A stretch of DNA of 64,000 nt. Origin: Frankiaceae bacterium (GTDB lineage: Bacteria > Actinomycetota > Actinomycetes > BP-191). The translations under genes and the position numbers were made by a program. The notes under the pieces are model-generated. The model made no database searches. It saw nothing but the letters and a program-made list of their open reading frames with translations, and was not told where the DNA came from. Where the stretch lies: contig DATMES010000003.1 of the NCBI GenBank assembly GCA_035556555.1, positions 1 through 64,000 on the forward strand, given 5' to 3'. Each line of letters begins with the position of its first letter. Position 1 is the stretch's first letter. Shown here one piece after another: positions 8,066 to 16,078 of this stretch.

Positions 8066-11000
8066 ATGACCAGGTCCCAGCGTGCCCGGATCCGGCGCCT
8101 CGTCGCCGGCGCGACCGGCCTCGCCATCACGATCACGCTCGGGCAGGCGCTGCCCGCCGAGGCGCGGAGCGTCCGCCGCAAGGCACCGGAGGTGCAGCAG
8201 ACGCCCTCGGTGCCGGGGCGCGAGGCGGTGCCGGAGACCACCGCGTCCGTCGCGACGGTCGAGCGCCCCGCGCCGGCGGTGCGTTGGCCGGAGGGCGGCC
8301 GCGCGACCGTCGACCTGTCCCGCGGCAGACGACGGGCCGGCACGCTGCCGGTCTGGGTGGCGGCGAAGCGCGGCGGCCCGCGCAGCGTCGAGGTCGAGGT
8401 GCTGTCGCGGCGCGCCACCAGCGCGCTCGGCGTCACCGGCCTCGCGCTGCGGGTCCGGCGCGCCGACGGCAGCGACGCCGTCGGCGACGTCACCCTCACC
8501 GTCGACTACACGTCGTTCCGGTACGCCGTCGGCGGCGACTGGGCGTCGCGGCTGCGCCTCGTCCGGGTGGGTCGCTCGACCGTGCCGGTCGGGTCGGTGA
8601 ACCACAGCGACCGCAACGTGGTCGAGGGCACGGTCACGACGCGTGAGACCGCGTCGACGTTCGCCGTCGCCGCGGCGGCGTCGGGCGCGTCGGGCAGCTA
8701 CAACGCGACGCCGCTCGCGCCGTCGTCGGCGTGGCAGGTGGGGCTCCAGACCGGTGACTTCACGTGGTCGTACCCGTTCCGCGTGCCGCCGGGACTCAAC
8801 GGGCCGACGCCGCAGGTCGCGCTCAGCTACTCGTCCGGCTCCGTCGACGGCCGTACCGCGTCGCAGAACGCGCAGCCGTCGTGGATCGGCGAGGGCCACT
8901 CGATGGAATGGGGCTTCGTCGAGCGCAAGTACGTCAGCTGCGCCGACGACATGGTGGGCGGGAACAACAGCACGCAGAAGACCGCCGACCTGTGCTGGCG
9001 GTCCGACAACGCGACGCTGTCGCTCGGCGGCCACTCGGGGACGCTGATCAAGGACCCGGCGAAGGGGTGGCTGCTGGAGAACGACGACGGCTCGAAGATC
9101 GAGAAGCTGACCGTCGGCGGCTACAACAACGACAACGACACCGAGTACTGGAAGCTGACGACCACCGACGGCACGCAGTACTTCTTCGGCGTCGGCAAGC
9201 GGTACGCGACCGACACCATCGCGACCAGCGCGACCTGGTCGGTGCCGGTGTTCGGCAACCACACGGGTGAGCCGTGCCGGCAGACGACGTTCGACGCGTC
9301 GCACTGCATGCAGGCGTGGCGGTGGAACCTCGCGTACGTCGTGGACCCCCACGGCAACACGATGACCTACTTCTACACACCCGAGAACAACAACTACGGC
9401 CGCATCAACGGCGCCCTGAACAAGGTCTCGACGTACCAGCGCGGCGGCTACCTCAGCCGCATCGAGTACGGCGAGCGCAAGGGCACCGAGCACACCACGA
9501 CCGCGGTCGCGCAGGTCACGTTCGGCGTCGCCGAGCGCTGCCTGACGACGAGCACGTTCACCTGCGACCCGACGCTCATCGCGGCGAACCCGACGAGGTG
9601 GCCGGACGTCCCCGCCGACCAGATCTGCTCCAGCACGACCGACTGCCGCAACCAGCCTTCGCCGACGTTCTTCACCCGCAAGCGGCTGACGTCCGTCACG
9701 ACGAAGTACTGGAACGGCACGGCGTACGCCGACACCGACTCGTGGGCGCTGACGCACTCGTTCCCCGACCCCGGCGACGGCACGACGGCGGCGCTGTGGC
9801 TCGAGTCGCTGACGCACACAGGGAAGGCCGGCACCGCGATCACGCTGCCGAGCGTCACGTTCGGCAAGGTCGCGATGGAGAACCGGGTCCAGGGCATCGC
9901 CGCGCCCGCGCTGTGGAAGTTCCGCGTCGCGAACGTCACGTCCGAGACCGGCGCGATCACCGTGGTCGGATACACCCCGCAGGAGTGCTCGTCGACGAAC
10001 CTGCCGGCCACGCCCGCGACCAACACGAAGCGCTGCTTCCCCGTGTACTGGGCCGCCGACGGGCAGGCGGAGCCGACCCTCCACTGGTTCCACAAGTACC
10101 TGGTCAGCTCCGTCACCGAGGACGAGCGGACCGGCGCCAGCCTCGACAAGGCCACGACGTACCAGTACCTCGACCTTCCTGCCTGGCACTACGACGACAA
10201 CGAGCTGACGCCCCCGAAGTACCGCACGTGGGGTGACTGGCGCGGGTACGGCATCGTCCGCGCCCTCGTCGGCACCGACTCCACCCGGTCGATGACCGAG
10301 CACAGGTTCGCCCGCGGCATGGACGGCGACAAGCTGCCCAGCGGCACCCGTGACGTGTGGGTCCAGGACAGCCTCGGCGGACCGCCCCTCGAGGACCACC
10401 CGCGGCTGCGCGGCTTCGTCCGCGAGGAGATCACGTTCGACGGGCCCACCGGCGCCGAGATCAGCGGGTCCATCAACGACCCGTGGATCAGCTCGCGCGG
10501 CGCCAACGGCACCGCGGTGTCCAACCTGCTCGGCGTCGGCAAGGTACGCACGAGGACCAGGCTGGCGAGCGGCGGCTACCGCACGGCGGAGGTGGCCAAG
10601 ACGTTCGACGACCTCGGCCAGGTGGTCTCGGTCGACGACCTCGGCGACCCACTCGACGACACCGACGACACGTGCACCCGGACGACGTACCTGCGCAACA
10701 TCTCGCTCTGGATCACCAACGCGGTGTCCCGCGTCGAGACGGTGAAGGTGCGCTGCTCGGCGACGCCGAGCCGTCCCGGTGACGTCGTGAGCGACGGGCG
10801 CATGTACTACGACAACGCGACCGTCCACGGCACGACACCGACCCGCGGCCTGCTCACGAAGACCGAGGCGATGTCCGGCTGGACGACCGGGCCGGTCTAC
10901 ACGCAGCGCAGCAAGGTCGTCTACGACGCGTTCGGCCGGATGACCGAGGCGTACGACGCGCTGAACCGCAAGACCACCACGGCGTACACCCACACGCCCG

Positions 11001-14000
11001 CGACCACGGGGCCTGTGACGCAGGTGGCCACGACGAACGCGAAGCTGCACAAGAACACCACCACGCTGCACCCGGCGTGGGGCGTCACGACAGCCGAGGT
11101 CGACCAGAACGGCAAGCGCACCGACTTCACGTACGACGCGCTCGGCCGGCTGACCGCGGTGTGGGCGCCAGGGCGGCTGAAGTCGGCCAACCCGACGTCG
11201 CCGACGGCGCGCTTCACCTACCTCGTCCGCAACGACGGGCCGGTCGTGATCACCTCCGAGGAGCTGATGCACAACGGGACGTACGCCGCGACGAACACGC
11301 TGTTCGACGGCCTGCTGCGGCAGCGGCAGACGCAGGCGCCGGCACCCGGCACCAACGGCGGCCGGGTCCTGACCGACCTCGTCTACGACAGCCGCGGGCT
11401 GGTCGTCGACCGCAACGGCCCGTACTACAACTCCGCCGCGCCGGGGACGTCGCTGCTGCTCGTCGACGACAACCAGATGCCGTCGCAGGTGCGGACGACG
11501 TACGACGGTGCCGGTCGTCCCGTCGTCGAGGCGTTCCGCGTCAACGGCAACGAGCGCTGGCGGACAACCACGTCGTACGGCGGTGACCGCGTCGCCGTCA
11601 CCCCGCCCGCGGGCGGCACCGCGACGACCGGCATCCAGGACCACCGGGGGCGGCTCGTCGCGCTGCGCCAGCACCACGGCCCGACGCCGGCGAGCACGTA
11701 CGACGAGACGACGTACGCGTACCTGCCGGACGGGAAGATCGACACGGTCACCGACGCGGCGGGCAACCAGTGGGAGTACGGGTACGACGCGCTGGGCCGC
11801 ACCACGTCGACGACCGACCCCGACCGCGGCACCACGCAAGTCACGTACGACAACGCCGGCCAGGTGCTGACGACGACCGACTCGCGCAACCAGGTGCTCG
11901 CCTACGAGTACGACGAGATCGGCCGCAAGACGCTCATGCGGACCGGCTCGGCGACCGGCCCCATCGCCGCCACGTGGACGTACGACACGATCACCGGCGC
12001 CGTCGGCAAGGCCGTCTCGTCCAGCCGGTTCGTCGGCGGCGAGGAGTACAAGGTCGCGGCCACCGGCTACGACGACGCGTACCGCCCGACCGGCAGCACG
12101 ATCACCATCCCGCCGCGCGAGGGGACGCTCGCGGGCACGTACACGACGTCGCTGACGTACCACCTCGACGGCAACGTGAAGTCTCTGTCGCTGCCCGCGC
12201 TACCGGGGCTGGCGGCGGAGACGCTGAACCTCACGTACACCACGCTCGGCCTGCCGTACCAGATGGGCGCGTTCGGCTCGTCGTACGTCGGGGCGACGCT
12301 GTACTCGCCGTTCAGCGAGGTGCTCCAGCTCTCCATGGGCCAGACGACCAAGAGCGTGTGGAACACGTTCTTCTACGAGGAGGGCACGCGGCGCGCGGAG
12401 CGGATGCAGGTCGACCGCGAGACGGTCGGCGTGTCCGACATGGACATGCGGTACTCGTTCGACGCGGCCGGCAACCTCGTCAAGGCGAGCGACGTCGCGC
12501 CGAGCCAGACGGCGGACACGCAGTGCTACCGCTACGACCACCTGCGCCGGCTCACCGAGGCGTGGACGCCGACGGACGACTGCGTCGGCGCGCCCGGAGC
12601 CGCCGCACTCGGTGGCCCCGCACCGTACTGGCACTCGTACACGTACGACGCGATCGGCAACCGCCGCACCGAGACACAGCACGCGGCGGGCGGCGACACC
12701 GTGCGGACGTACGGATACCCGCTGGCGGGCCAGCCGCAGCCGCACACGCTGCGCACCATCGACACGACCGTCGGCGGCGCGGCGACCGGCTCCGACACGT
12801 TCGACTACGACAGCGTCGGCAACCTGAAGACCCGCACCGGGTCGGCCGGCCAGACGCTGACGTGGGACGCCGAGGGGCACCTCGCCTCGGTGCAGGACTC
12901 CGTGCAGGGGCTGACCGAGTTCCTGTACGACGCCGAGGGCGAGCGGCTGATCCGCCGCGACAAGGACGCGGTGACGTTGTTCCTCGACAACGCCGAGGTC
13001 CGGCTCGACCGCACGAGCGGTGCGCGGACGAGCACCCGCTACTACACCCACGGCGGCCGCACGATCGCCGTGCGCACCGCGGCCGGGCTGGAGACCGTCG
13101 CGAACGACCTGCACGGCACGGCCATGCTCTCGGTGCACAACTCCACGACGGCGGTGTCGCGGCGGCGGATGCTGCCGTTCGGCGCGCAGCGCGGCGCCGG
13201 CTCGATCCCCGGCCAGCGCGGCTTCGTCGGCGGCACCGTCGACGGCACCACCGGGCTGACCCATCTCGGGGCACGGGAGTACGACCCCGGCACCGGGCGG
13301 TTCGTCTCGGTCGACCCGCTGATCGACCACATGGACCCGCAGCAGATGCACGGGTACGCGTACTCGAACAACAACCCGACGACGTTCTCCGACCCCGACG
13401 GCCTGATGGTCGACAAGGCGGACAGCGGCGGCGGCAGCACGCCGACGCCGAAGCCGCCGCTGTCGGTGGCGCAGTGGGAGCGCGAGAACGTCAAGCCGAC
13501 CACGCCGAAGCAGCAGCTCGAGATCAACGTCAACGTCGCCCAGGTGCGCGTCGACGAGCAGAAGCGCAAGGTGATGGACACGGTCAAGGAGATCGTGGAC
13601 ATCGTCTCGGACGTGCTCGGCATCAAGGCCGCGGTCAACTGCTTCACGACAGGTGACCTCGGCGCCTGCGGCGAGACCCTGGTCAACGTCGCGCTGTCGT
13701 TCGTCGGCGGGTTCGCCGCGAAGATCCTCAAGAAGTACGGCGCGCCGTGGAAGTGGGGCGAAGGGCTCCGGCTGGCCGGCAAGCTCTGGAAGCTGGCCGA
13801 CCGCGCGATCGGGCTCGTCAAGGGCTGGTTCAAGGCGAGCGACGAGCTCAACGGCGCCCGGAAGGCGTTGTCGCGCTGTGCCGACAACAGCTTCGTGCCA
13901 GGGACGCTCGTCCTCCTGGCCGACGGCAGCACCAAACCCATCGAGGACGTGGACATCGGCGACGAGGTCGTCGCGACCGACCCCCAGACCGGGGAGACCG

Positions 14001-14605
14001 CGGCCAAGCCGGTGATCCGGCTGATCACCGGCGACGGCGTGAAGCACCTGGTCGACGTCGAGATCGACGGCGAGGTCGTCACGGCGACCGACGGTCACCC
14101 GTTCTGGGTCGACGACGCGGGCCGCTGGGTCCCGGCGGCGGCGCTGCGAGCGGGCGACGACGTACTGACCGCGCGCGGCGAGCGGCGGACGGTCGGTACG
14201 GCCACCCTGCGGACCGAGGTTCGCCGGGTGCACAACCTCACCGTCGACGGCATCCACACGTACTACGTGCTGGCCGGCGACGACCCGGTCCTCGTCCACA
14301 ACTGCATGCCCGCCAACCTCGACGAGCTGGGTGAGGCGTACATCAAGGACCGCCACATGGTCGGCGGCACTCAGATCGACAACACCAAGGGTGTCTTCAA
14401 CAAGGATGTCGATCTGCAGGAGCTGGCGGAGAAGTCGGACAACTTCCCCGGGCAGGAGCAGCTCAACGGCGGCTGCGCTCGCGTGTGCGTTGCCGACGAC
14501 GTCATCGGCACCGACGTGGAGACAGGGCTGCCGACGAAGGTGTACACCGTGATCACCGACCGATTCGGTGGCGTGGACACTATGCATCCAGGCGTACCGA
14601 GATAG
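8066..14605 (+). CDS. RHS/YD-repeat polymorphic toxin with pretoxin Hint domain
   Basis: The 2179-residue product begins with a signal peptide and continues with many YD repeats (YDALGRLT, YDSVGNL, YDAEGERL). The RHS core consensus lies near residues 1718-1780 (GLTHLGAREYDPGTGRF, then YAYSNNNPTTFSDPDGL). A Hint autoprocessing domain runs from about 1938 (CADNSFVPGTLVLLADGS) through DGHPFWV to HTYYVLAGDDPVLVHNC. The intein-like HN|C junction is at 2078-2080. The 100 residues after it are the variable toxin tip, with RH at 2096-2097, KGVF at 2108-2111 and VITDRFGGVDTMHP near the end. This layout resembles small BECR-fold RNase toxins, which is an inference. The Hint nucleophile is uncertain: the only Cys is four residues before the usual Ser-Phe. 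Confidence 0.92.
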   Translation: MTRSQRARIRRLVAGATGLAITITLGQALPAEARSVRRKAPEVQQTPSVPGREAVPETTASVATVERPAPAVRWPEGGRATVDLSRGRRRAGTLPVWVAAKRGGPRSVEVEVLSRRATSALGVTGLALRVRRADGSDAVGDVTLTVDYTSFRYAVGGDWASRLRLVRVGRSTVPVGSVNHSDRNVVEGTVTTRETASTFAVAAAASGASGSYNATPLAPSSAWQVGLQTGDFTWSYPFRVPPGLNGPTPQVALSYSSGSVDGRTASQNAQPSWIGEGHSMEWGFVERKYVSCADDMVGGNNSTQKTADLCWRSDNATLSLGGHSGTLIKDPAKGWLLENDDGSKIEKLTVGGYNNDNDTEYWKLTTTDGTQYFFGVGKRYATDTIATSATWSVPVFGNHTGEPCRQTTFDASHCMQAWRWNLAYVVDPHGNTMTYFYTPENNNYGRINGALNKVSTYQRGGYLSRIEYGERKGTEHTTTAVAQVTFGVAERCLTTSTFTCDPTLIAANPTRWPDVPADQICSSTTDCRNQPSPTFFTRKRLTSVTTKYWNGTAYADTDSWALTHSFPDPGDGTTAALWLESLTHTGKAGTAITLPSVTFGKVAMENRVQGIAAPALWKFRVANVTSETGAITVVGYTPQECSSTNLPATPATNTKRCFPVYWAADGQAEPTLHWFHKYLVSSVTEDERTGASLDKATTYQYLDLPAWHYDDNELTPPKYRTWGDWRGYGIVRALVGTDSTRSMTEHRFARGMDGDKLPSGTRDVWVQDSLGGPPLEDHPRLRGFVREEITFDGPTGAEISGSINDPWISSRGANGTAVSNLLGVGKVRTRTRLASGGYRTAEVAKTFDDLGQVVSVDDLGDPLDDTDDTCTRTTYLRNISLWITNAVSRVETVKVRCSATPSRPGDVVSDGRMYYDNATVHGTTPTRGLLTKTEAMSGWTTGPVYTQRSKVVYDAFGRMTEAYDALNRKTTTAYTHTPATTGPVTQVATTNAKLHKNTTTLHPAWGVTTAEVDQNGKRTDFTYDALGRLTAVWAPGRLKSANPTSPTARFTYLVRNDGPVVITSEELMHNGTYAATNTLFDGLLRQRQTQAPAPGTNGGRVLTDLVYDSRGLVVDRNGPYYNSAAPGTSLLLVDDNQMPSQVRTTYDGAGRPVVEAFRVNGNERWRTTTSYGGDRVAVTPPAGGTATTGIQDHRGRLVALRQHHGPTPASTYDETTYAYLPDGKIDTVTDAAGNQWEYGYDALGRTTSTTDPDRGTTQVTYDNAGQVLTTTDSRNQVLAYEYDEIGRKTLMRTGSATGPIAATWTYDTITGAVGKAVSSSRFVGGEEYKVAATGYDDAYRPTGSTITIPPREGTLAGTYTTSLTYHLDGNVKSLSLPALPGLAAETLNLTYTTLGLPYQMGAFGSSYVGATLYSPFSEVLQLSMGQTTKSVWNTFFYEEGTRRAERMQVDRETVGVSDMDMRYSFDAAGNLVKASDVAPSQTADTQCYRYDHLRRLTEAWTPTDDCVGAPGAAALGGPAPYWHSYTYDAIGNRRTETQHAAGGDTVRTYGYPLAGQPQPHTLRTIDTTVGGAATGSDTFDYDSVGNLKTRTGSAGQTLTWDAEGHLASVQDSVQGLTEFLYDAEGERLIRRDKDAVTLFLDNAEVRLDRTSGARTSTRYYTHGGRTIAVRTAAGLETVANDLHGTAMLSVHNSTTAVSRRRMLPFGAQRGAGSIPGQRGFVGGTVDGTTGLTHLGAREYDPGTGRFVSVDPLIDHMDPQQMHGYAYSNNNPTTFSDPDGLMVDKADSGGGSTPTPKPPLSVAQWERENVKPTTPKQQLEINVNVAQVRVDEQKRKVMDTVKEIVDIVSDVLGIKAAVNCFTTGDLGACGETLVNVALSFVGGFAAKILKKYGAPWKWGEGLRLAGKLWKLADRAIGLVKGWFKASDELNGARKALSRCADNSFVPGTLVLLADGSTKPIEDVDIGDEVVATDPQTGETAAKPVIRLITGDGVKHLVDVEIDGEVVTATDGHPFWVDDAGRWVPAAALRAGDDVLTARGERRTVGTATLRTEVRRVHNLTVDGIHTYYVLAGDDPVLVHNCMPANLDELGEAYIKDRHMVGGTQIDNTKGVFNKDVDLQELAEKSDNFPGQEQLNGGCARVCVADDVIGTDVETGLPTKVYTVITDRFGGVDTMHPGVPR

Positions 14606-14639
14606 CGACCCGCGCAGGGCGGGGAAACGGAGGCAGCTG

Positions 14640-14939
14640 GTGGCGTTGAGCGTGGCGGTCGAAGGCTACGGCGGCGTGGTGGAGGAGCGCTACGTCGGCG
14701 GCCCCGTGTGGCAGCTGTGCCAGCTCGCTGCCGAGGCGGGGATGCCGATGCTCGGCCTCGTGGCCAAGTACGACGACACGAAGTTCAACCGCAGCCAGAT
14801 CGGCGCGGTCGCGGCGGAGCTCAGGCAGCTCGCCGCGACCGCGCCGCCAGCCGAGGCCGAAGCGGCGCACCGCCTCCTGGCGATGACCGAACGGGTCGAC
14901 GCGAAACCACACCGGTACCTGGTGTTCATCGGTGACTGA
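14640..14939 (+). CDS. probable immunity protein for the RHS toxin
   Basis: The 99-residue product starts at the GTG at 14640 behind GGAGG. It lies 34 bases after the RHS toxin stop, the standard position of an immunity gene in polymorphic toxin loci. It has no signal peptide and is rich in Ala/Glu helices. The motif LVAKYDDTKFN is followed by ELRQLAATAPPAEAEAA and a terminal YLVFIGD. A frameshifted paralogue follows immediately. I recognise no characterised family, so the role is inferred from position, size and duplication. An earlier in-frame start at 14568 would overlap the toxin and lacks a ribosome site. Confidence 0.7.
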   Translation: MALSVAVEGYGGVVEERYVGGPVWQLCQLAAEAGMPMLGLVAKYDDTKFNRSQIGAVAAELRQLAATAPPAEAEAAHRLLAMTERVDAKPHRYLVFIGD

Positions 14940-14954
14940 CGTCGAGCGGCAATC

Positions 14955-15253
14955 ATGCCGCTGAGCGCGATGGTGCGGACGTACACCGGCAAGGTGGAGG
15001 GCCGGTTCGAACGCTCGGGGGTGAACGAGCTATGCGCCCTCGCGAGGGCGGCGGGGCTCCGCTGCTCGGCCACGTCGACCCTTACGACGACACGGTGTTC
15101 AACGAGATGCAGATGCCGCCCCTGATCCGCGAGCTCCAGCAGCTCGCGGACACGGCACCACCCGCCGAGGCCGAGACCGCGCGGAACCTCATCGCGTTGA
15201 CCGACCTGGTGCTGCGCACTCCGCACCTCTATCTGGTGTTTCTGGGGGACTGA
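14955..15253 (+). pseudogene. frameshifted second copy of the immunity gene
   Basis: Frame 1 from the ATG at 14955 reads MPLSAMVRTYTGKVEGRFE...ELCALARAAG and then loses similarity near 15055. From there the frame of the ORF starting at 15032 reads PLLGHVDPYDDTVFN, ELQQLADTAPPAEAE and YLVFLGD. Joined, the two match the intact protein upstream along its whole length. The shift is -1 (a one-base loss or two-base gain) at or near a GGGG run around 15053-15056. It may be a decayed immunity copy, a sequencing error, or a programmed shift. Unlike the first copy it has no strong ribosome site. Confidence 0.65.
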
Positions 15254-15290
15254 CATCAGGGCGTGATAGTTCCGTACTGATTCGCGCGGC

Positions 15291-15329
15291 AGGTCTGGGA
15301 GCCGACCGCGCGCGCGCGGCTCGGGACCT
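15291..15329 (+). terminator. hairpin ending the toxin-immunity operon
   Basis: AGGT...GAGCCG (15291-15304) pairs with CGGCTC...ACCT (15317-15329) around a CG-alternating loop. It lies 38 bases after the immunity pseudogene stop. There is no T-run, as is common in high-GC terminators. Confidence 0.45.
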
Positions 15330-15458
15330 ACGCGAACACCGAACACCGGGGCGAGCCACGAACCCAGGGGACTTGCCAAACATTCTGCCAACACGCGACG
15401 ATCAGCGGCTCGCCGGAGGGTGCCCACCGGAGCGGCACGCACAGACTCACATCCGCCC

Positions 15459-15475
15459 GACCTGCAAGACAGGTC
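15459..15475 (-). terminator. hairpin downstream of the tRNA
   Basis: On the minus strand GACCTG-TCTTG-CAGGTC forms a 6-bp stem with a 5-base loop, 33 bases past the tRNA 3' end. It may end tRNA transcription. Between it and the tRNA GGACCGGCCC occurs twice as a direct repeat (from about 15478). Confidence 0.4.
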
Positions 15476-15507
15476 AGGACCGGCCCCGGAGGACCGGCCC
15501 TGAACCG

Positions 15508-15584
15508 TGGTAGCGGGGGCAGGATTTGAACCTGCGACCTCTGGGTTATGAGCCCAGCGAGCTACCGAGCTGCTCCACCCCGCG
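15508..15584 (-). tRNA. initiator tRNA-fMet (CAT)
   Basis: A 77-base cloverleaf on the minus strand with encoded CCA. The anticodon loop is CTCATAA (anticodon CAT at 15550-15548), flanked by the GGG/CCC pairs typical of initiators. The T-loop is GGTTCAAATCC. The acceptor starts CGCGGGG and ends CCCCGCTACCA, so position 1 (C) does not pair with position 72 (T), the hallmark that marks formyl-Met initiator tRNA. Confidence 0.95.
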
Positions 15585-15703
15585 TCGGTGTCTACGACCC
15601 TACCCGGCGCCCCCGTGCGGCGCCAACTCGGTAACAGGTCCGGCGCCCGACCACGGCGAACGCTACGGCCGAACCGGTACCCCCGACCGTACGGAGCCGC
15701 CTC

Positions 15704-15883
15704 ATGCGCCGCACCCTCGCCGCCGCCCTTCTCGCGGCCGCCTCGCTCACCGCGGCCCCAGCCGCGCACGCCGCCAACTGCGCCCCCGCCGGCGTCGACG
15801 TCTGCGCGCTGCGCGAGAACGCGAAGCGCCTCGTGTTCGAGGCGGTCGAGTGCGGCCCGGTGTTCTGGGAGCCTTGCCGCTGA
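15704..15883 (+). CDS. secreted four-cysteine mini-peptide 1
   Basis: A 59-residue product from the ATG at 15704. A clean signal peptide (RRTLAAALLAAASLTAAPAAHA) is followed by a mature part of about 35 residues. Its cysteines are spaced C-x7-C-x15-C-x7-C, with AVEC before the third pair. The next gene encodes a paralogue with almost the same spacing, which argues that both are real. No known family was recognised. Two disulfides in an exported peptide are likely. GGAGCC lies about eight bases before the start. Confidence 0.65.
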   Translation: MRRTLAAALLAAASLTAAPAAHAANCAPAGVDVCALRENAKRLVFEAVECGPVFWEPCR

Positions 15884-15907
15884 CCCCTACCGAACGGAGC
15901 ACCCCAC

Positions 15908-16078
15908 ATGCGCCGCATCCTCGGCGCCGCCCTGCTCGCGACGGCCGCGCTCGCCACGGCCCCGGCCGCCCAGGCGACCTGCTACGTCGGCCCGCTCGAC
16001 ACGTGCATGCTCCCCGCGAACGTCCTCCGCGCCGTCGAATGCGCCGTCGAGCTCCAGCCGCCCTGCATCTACTACTGA
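15908..16078 (+). CDS. secreted four-cysteine mini-peptide 2
   Basis: A 56-residue paralogue of the preceding gene. Its signal peptide is RRILGAALLATAALATAPAAQA and its mature part has C-x7-C-x11-C-x7-C, again with AVEC. CGGAGC lies nine bases before the ATG. Its last seven bases overlap the 3' end of the convergent UPF0182 gene. The function is unknown. The pair looks like a recent tandem duplication of a disulfide-bonded exported peptide. Confidence 0.65.
   Translation: MRRILGAALLATAALATAPAAQATCYVGPLDTCMLPANVLRAVECAVELQPPCIYY

Noticed and set aside
8042..12163. 1373-codon minus-strand ORF opposite the RHS gene
   Set aside because: It is antisense to YD repeats and third-base GC bias alone creates it. 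No protein features.
14568..14639. Earlier start of the immunity gene
   Set aside because: It would overlap the toxin end and has no ribosome site, whereas GTG 14640 has GGAGG.
15508..15584. tRNA gene as integration site
   Set aside because: No duplicated tRNA end or integrase was found on either side.
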